A DNA stretch of 64,000 nt from Adiantum capillus-veneris (Eukaryota > Streptophyta > Polypodiopsida > Polypodiales > Pteridaceae). Both the position numbers and the translations under genes were made by a program. The first letter of the stretch is position 1; every line of letters begins with the position of its first letter. The DNA lies in assembly GCA_014529385.2 (NCBI GenBank), contig CM043953.1:92556842-92620841 (forward strand), in the 5' to 3' direction. Below the pieces are notes generated by a model. It did no database searches. It saw nothing but the letters and a program-made list of their open reading frames with translations, and had not been told where the DNA came from. Shown in pieces: positions 60,619 to 64,000 of the stretch.

Positions 60619-61616
60619 TTGGTTGGATTTGTGATAAATTGCATTGATAAGTTTGATGAATTAAGATCAGAAAGATACATTGTTAGAGACCAGAAAGTGG
60701 CAGGTGACCAAGGTAGCTTATTGTCCACCGAGGAGAGTGTAACTCAGGCAAGGCTAGATCTGCTAGCACCGATTATTGAGGAAGGTAGTGATACTGACAC
60801 TTTGTTAGACAAATCTTTCTTCATGATGGGTAGTCAACAGCTAGGAGGTTTCACCTATGACGGACCAATGCCAAGAGGAAGCACCTCCCTAAATCCTTTG
60901 AATGATTCCAAACTCACTGTGATCTTCTTAGAGGGAACAAACTCGAGGGGAGCCCTAGTCTATTCTGACTATCGAGGATGCAAGTGCATTTGTATCGAAG
61001 AGAGGCCGGCTCAAAGATTGGAGATAATCCCAGTCTATGATGATGGAGATAGATTCCGAGACGAAAAGGGGAACCACTATCTGATAGTTAGTAACCCTGA
61101 AGATTACAACAGATATGGAGATAACGTGCAAAAGGGAAAATGGTTTCAGAAGCTCAAGAACCGCCACCAAACATTGATCGGCCCGGAGCTATTTTTATGT
61201 ATGATAAGAAAACAACCAGGGTTCCAACTTATAATGAGAACGTGGGAATCTACAAGCATGAGAGTGAGGGTATAGTTGCTTACTTTTGCAGCAAATAACC
61301 ATACGTAAACGAATTAAGAAAAGACAAGGTCCTTTACTTATTCTCTTATGAAACTGCTATGGATAAGGGTATAGTTTTTGTTGATAGATACGGGCGAGAA
61401 TACCAACGTATTCTCCCAGAGGATGTAGAAAGGGCAACAGGTCCAAGAGCATCATCATATGCCCCTGAGGAAGTGCCAAGAGCCACCTACACCCCAAGTA
61501 AGTCGACCAATCCCTTTTCTGATGAGTATGACGCTACCTCACACTCCACCCGACCACAAGCATTCAACAACCAAAACCAACTGGCAAACCAGCCATCATT
61601 GCAGGCATGGCTTTGA
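60619..61616 (+). pseudogene. ORF1 upstream of gag in the Tat/Ogre-like element, product unknown
   Basis: A 218-codon frame (60,619-61,275) contains FTYDGPMPRGSTSLNPLND, LEGTNSRGALVYSDYRG and RFRDEKGNHYLIVSNPEDY. Near 61,180 the better continuation moves to another frame (FMYDKKTTRVPTYNENVG, YKHESEGIVAYFC), meets TAA near 61,297, and goes on as LYLFSYETAMDKGIVFVDRYG to 61,616. I recognise no domain. Ogre elements are known for an extra ORF of unknown function before gag, and position and size fit that. The first ATG is not certain. Confidence 0.5.
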
Positions 61617-61944
61617 TAGAGTGCTACAATGGAACAAAACCGAAACCGAGATGGTTATCAGGCCGCAGAAGGGCTAAGGGGTCTGCAAGAACCACCACTC
61701 TATTCAAGGTATCAAAGGAGAGAGTAAGCCAAAGACTCAAGGGTCAACAGAACCTCGAGGGCCACCCTTAGAACGAGTTCGAAGAGATAAACAATCTCTG
61801 GCGAGAACTGTTAGAAATTATGGCTTAGGAGCACCACTGGGAGAGTAACCAGCCCATTACACAAGACCTGAGGAGGTATATCCACTAGGACGAGGAGATC
61901 CAATGATGAGGTTTGTAGACCATCGGAGAATCAGACCTTCTTAA

Positions 61945-63453
61945 GTGCAAAAATGGGTAAACAAAAAATACACAGGAAGTAGAGACCCAAGAGATCATGT
62001 AGCAGCCTTTGTGCGTGTGATTAGAGCAGAAGAGGTGTTAGACTTCCCTACCCAATTTGCAAGGTTTGGACTAACCCTAGAGGATGGCGCTGCCACTTGG
62101 TTTGACTTTGTAGAGCGTAGAGACTTTGAGTCTATGGAGGAAGTGTTTGACGAATTTATCGAGGAATTCTCACAAAGGGGGATAGCTCATAATACCATCT
62201 CACAAAGCCATAAATTCAAACTGAAAGATGGGGAATCTGTATGAAAGGCAACCCTAAGACTAAAAAGATATATTAAGTTATGTCCTATGGAAGAACTGCT
62301 AACTTAGTCCAGACTTATGCTTATATTCATCCAAGGACTAAGGAATGCGGATCTCCAGAAAGACTTACATATGAAGAGGAGCACGACGTTGAATGAGTTG
62401 ACTAAGGAGGCTCTTTACCTTGTGGACAATTGTGCAGTCTACAAAGAGGGGGAGTTCAAGGACCTTGACGACGATTCATCTTCACAACAAAGTGGAAGCA
62501 AGTCTTCTAAGACAGCACCGAAAGGAGAAGTAACTGTAAATCAAGAGCTGCTTGTAGATGAAGTGTTAAAAAAGATTAACTTGTACGCCAAACCCCAGGC
62601 TAAACAACCCAAGTGGTGTGCTATTGAACAAAAATGGACAAATCATGGGACAGAGGAATGTTATTATAACAAGGGATATGTGAGAGAGAGACCTTACGCT
62701 CCCCAAGCTTCAGTAGCTTCTCCTCAAGTTCCACCAATGCCTAGGTATCAAGCAGGCAACCTACCAGGACCTGTAGGTGTAGAAAGACCGCAACCGGTGT
62801 TGGGGCAACAACCACCCCTACCAGGATTACGACCAGTCGGTATAAGATACACACCAACCATAACCGAATCAGAAGATAAGGCTTTGGTTCCTATGCATGC
62901 ATATTATGAAGATCCCAATGGATATGCGGAAAACTCTGTCTATTATCCACCGGAAGAACCCTCGACACCAGAACCATGGAGCATGATAGGAAGTACAGGA
63001 CCACCAACAGGTGCACAGGTAGTAGGAGAAGGGAGATATAGCTTGGATGAATGAACATTGTTGTTCATAGCCAACGGAGGCATGGGCGGACAGAGACATG
63101 CATACCAACAAAGAGGAGCTCAAGGAGCACCCCAACAACCCAAGGGACCCTGCTACAAGTGTGGTGGAGACCATTGGCTAAGAGATTGTCCTCATGATGA
63201 AATCATTAGAGTCAACGCGTATTGCACCGAGTGTGGAGTTACTCATTTAATTCCCAATTGCCCTAAAAACCCGAGCAAAGGAGCAAAAACCACCTTGAAC
63301 ATGCTAGAAACAATACCTTCCAGTGGAGGGTCGGAAAATGAAACAATCACACCTATTCAGGCAGTAACACGAGCCCAAGCTCAAAGAATGACAAATGAAC
63401 CCATAGTTGAAGAGCCAAAAACCGATGCCCAAAGTTCAGAAACGAAAAATTAG
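61945..63453 (+). pseudogene. gag of the Tat/Ogre-like element, broken
   Basis: The capsid-type region has WVNKKYTGSRDPRDHVAAF, FARFGLTLEDGAATWF and FDEFIEEFSQRGI, then a stop at 62,242-62,244. The frame recovers with LIFIQGLRNADLQKDL (62,317 on) and a Pro/Gln-rich stretch up to 63,054. Two zinc knuckles follow in 63,058-63,453, CYKCGGDHWLRDC and CTECGVTHLIPNC, both CX2CX3HX4C. The retrotransposon gag packages element RNA. At least two stops plus the lost start mark it as decayed. Confidence 0.8.
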
Positions 63454-64000
63454 AGAAGCACATGGAAAGCTAGAAAGGCGCGTATGAAAGCTAGGAAGGA
63501 ACGAGAGCAAACAGCTCTATCCGAGGAGTTGAAACATACAAAGGATAGATGAGAGAGGTTAGAGGATCTAGCTAGCGTAAGCTCACCACGACAACCATAG
63601 CACCCAAGGAAATAGCAGAGCCCAAAAGTGCAGGACCAGGAGGATCTGTACTGGAAGAGAAGGTAAATGAGCAGTTGGATGCGCTTCTAAAGGCTTATGA
63701 AGCTAGACTCAAAAAGAAATAAACCCAGGAGCAAAGGTGGAAGACTTATCCATATGCGGAACTAGAAAAACAAAGGTTGGAAATGTGTAAAAAAATGATC
63801 GAAACAGCTCAATCATTGATGGAAGACCCGCTGGGTAAATCTGCAAATTGGCATGAGGCACCAGCTCCAACCCCTGTCCAACCAACTTTAGAGGAACAAG
63901 TAGAAACACAGGAAAGACTCACTAATGTCTATGAGTCCAGAGGAGAGCCTATCATAGTTCCAAATACAATAGATGAGGCAAGTGACGGGTTCCAGCCTAA
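63454..64000 (+). other. Downstream internal region of the Tat/Ogre-like element
   Basis: Lys/Glu-rich coding remnants (MKARKEREQTALSEELKHTK) with frequent stops. The protease and polymerase would follow beyond the window. Confidence 0.5.

Overview
The window is nuclear DNA of a land plant. It shows GT-AG introns, a HIPP-type (plant metal-binding, CaaX-ended) gene fragment, a CACTA transposon, and two Ty3/gypsy LTR retrotransposons primed by tRNA-iMet-like and tRNA-Asp-like sites. It also holds long (CT)n tracts and large arrays of decayed repeats. The lineage cannot be fixed from the sequence. A large-genome non-seed plant (fern, lycophyte or bryophyte) is my weak guess.

Layout. 1-571 is one exon of a minus-strand gene. 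From about 660 to 36,950 the DNA is dominated by one short motif (core TTGGACAAGTGGTGGACC). It is organised as about 45-60 bp monomers in higher-order units of about 425-440 bp (5.3-20.4 kb) or about 540 bp (0.7-2.7 kb). The arrays read on the plus strand up to about 26.8 kb and almost only on the minus strand from 29.05 to 36.95 kb. At the switch point sits the most interesting locus, a plus-strand multi-exon gene (20,487-28,132). Its exons encode, in order, a ParB/DGQHR-like domain, a beta-class DNA-methyltransferase-like domain with degenerate motifs, a SET domain, an FCP1/NIF HAD-phosphatase domain and a SAP-like C-terminus. Intron phases fit across all junctions, and the exon 3/exon 4 splice recreates the conserved SET tyrosine. 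A second FCP1-like exon lies at 33,988-34,763 and is followed by a directly repeated copy of the array edge.

37-41.7 kb is a patchwork. It contains a promoter-like GC island, (CT)n tracts, two opposed copies of a tRNA-derived SINE-like repeat, a 244-bp hAT-type MITE candidate, small tandem repeats, and a HIPP gene fragment between direct repeats. 41.77-46.75 kb is a degenerate CACTA transposon (TNP2-like transposase, a second ORF, TAGCGACG-type subterminal repeats, a TAGTG end). 47.4-49.1 kb holds a 234-bp (CT)n tract and a 774-bp-period duplication that looks like an LTR/polypurine-tract relic.

49.1-64 kb is a nested pair of retrotransposons. The host is a plus-strand Tat/Ogre-like Ty3 element whose 5' LTR (49,114-49,685 plus 58,462-58,824) was split by a complete minus-strand chromovirus (49,686-58,456). 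The chromovirus has two 1,607-bp LTRs differing at only about 14 sites, and gag, protease, RT, RNase H, integrase and chromodomain regions with three coding lesions. The leader of the host element carries four identical 24-bp perfect palindromes, and a half copy lies in its LTR. Its ORF1 and gag are broken by several stops and frameshifts, and the window ends before its pol.
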